Notes under the pieces: model-generated
Database searches by the model: none
What the model was told of the DNA's origin: nothing
The model's input: only the letters and a program-made list of their open reading frames with translations
Part shown: piece after piece, positions 5,823 through 6,326 of the stretch
Layout of the letters: each line of letters begins with the position of its first letter
How positions within the stretch are numbered: position 1 is the stretch's first letter
Translations under genes and position numbers: made by a program
Assembly: GCA_031554725.1 (NCBI GenBank)
Contig: JAVBUZ010000016.1
Location: 1 to 6,326 of the forward strand
Source of the DNA: JAVBUZ01 sp031554725
GTDB lineage: Bacteria; Bacillota; Clostridia; Lachnospirales; Lachnospiraceae
Direction of reading: 5' to 3'
Length of the DNA stretch: 6,326 nucleotides

Positions 5823-6326
5823 CTTTATTTATAGAAAATATTCGATTGGCATTCACTAGCCTTTTGGCAAATAAGGCAAGAGCGCTATTAACCATGCTTG
5901 GTATTATTATCGGTATCGCCTCTGTTATTGCGATTATGACAGTGGGTAATTCCTTAACCTTGTCAGTATCTTCCTCGATGCAGTCTATGGGTGCCAATAA
6001 CATTTCTGTTTCTTTGCAACAAAAATCTGCAGAAACAGATGAAAGAGAAAACGGCATTGTATTTGGAACCATAGAAAAAACAGCCACGGTCACTGAGGAG
6101 GATTATATTACGGACGAGATGATATATTCTTTATTAGAAGATTTTCCAGAATCAATAGAAGCTATTTCGGCTAAAGAATCGGTGGGAAATGCGGAAGTGA
6201 CAGTGGGAAGTAAGACTGTAAAAATTAGCATTACAGGTGCTAGCCAAGGCTACTTTGTTGCCAATGAGAAAAAGATGCTTAGTGGAAATCTTTTTTCAAG
6301 CGATGAAGCGACTAGTGGGAAAGCGG
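5819..6326 (+). CDS. MacB/FtsX-type ABC permease, N-terminal part (3' end outside window)
   Basis: The frame is open to the right edge; 169 full codons are visible. It starts MTLFIENIRLAFTSLLANKA, then a transmembrane segment at about residues 23-42 (LLTMLGIIIGIASVIAIMTV). This cytoplasmic amphipathic helix followed by TM1 is the classic start of the MacB_PCD/FtsX family. The remainder (from about residue 44, GNSLTLSVSSSMQSMGANNI) is the beginning of the large extracytoplasmic core domain between TM1 and TM2, including VTEEDYITDEMI and later AEVTVGSKTVKISITGAS. The other three TM segments and C-terminus lie beyond the window. The start overlaps the ATPase stop by the ATGA arrangement, so the two proteins are translationally coupled and should form the transporter core, with the adaptor docking on the outer domain. 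Confidence 0.9.
   Translation, partial: MTLFIENIRLAFTSLLANKARALLTMLGIIIGIASVIAIMTVGNSLTLSVSSSMQSMGANNISVSLQQKSAETDERENGIVFGTIEKTATVTEEDYITDEMIYSLLEDFPESIEAISAKESVGNAEVTVGSKTVKISITGASQGYFVANEKKMLSGNLFSSDEATSGKA

Noticed and set aside
5788..6093. Minus-strand open frame opposite the permease start
   Set aside because: The plus strand there encodes a canonical FtsX/MacB N-terminus with a matching ribosome binding site; the reverse frame has no support.

Overview
The window looks like chromosomal DNA of a low-GC Gram-positive anaerobe. Clostridia, and possibly Lachnospiraceae, is my inference. It rests on AT-rich codon use, AGGAGG-type ribosome binding sites, hairpin-plus-U terminators, a secreted protein with InlB/Flg_new-type repeats, and a MacAB-like exporter of the YknXYZ type common in monoderm bacteria. 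All four genes lie on the + strand. No RNA gene, insertion sequence, CRISPR array or integration site was seen.

Layout. (1) Positions 3-311 hold the C-terminal 103 residues of an SGNH/GDSL-type hydrolase, cut by the left edge and closed by a strong intrinsic terminator at 317-350. (2) Positions 421-3408 encode a 995-residue secreted protein. It has a signal peptide, a beta-helix-like N-terminal segment, about 265 residues of extremely glycine-rich sequence that I read as three divergent copies of one module, three InlB B-repeat-like modules, and an acidic C-terminal part with no visible cell-wall anchor. A second strong terminator (3421-3452) ends this unit. (3) From 3567 to the right edge runs a tightly packed operon: a membrane-fusion (adaptor) protein with an unusually long coiled coil, a MacB/LolD-class ABC ATPase starting after a 3-nt gap, and the N-terminus of a MacB/FtsX-type permease whose start overlaps the ATPase stop (ATGA).

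How the parts work together. The adaptor, ATPase and permease should form one export or resistance machine. The ATPase powers a four-TM-type permease with a large extracytoplasmic domain, and the adaptor sits on its outer face. Substrates of such Gram-positive systems are usually peptides or other amphipathic compounds; nothing here identifies this one. The terminator between the glycine-rich protein and the transporter means they are probably separate transcription units, so a functional link is only a possibility. The most unusual object is the glycine-rich protein. Its runs of glycine alternate with Tyr/Trp/Cys-bearing segments, which suggests a polyglycine-type scaffold displaying variable loops.
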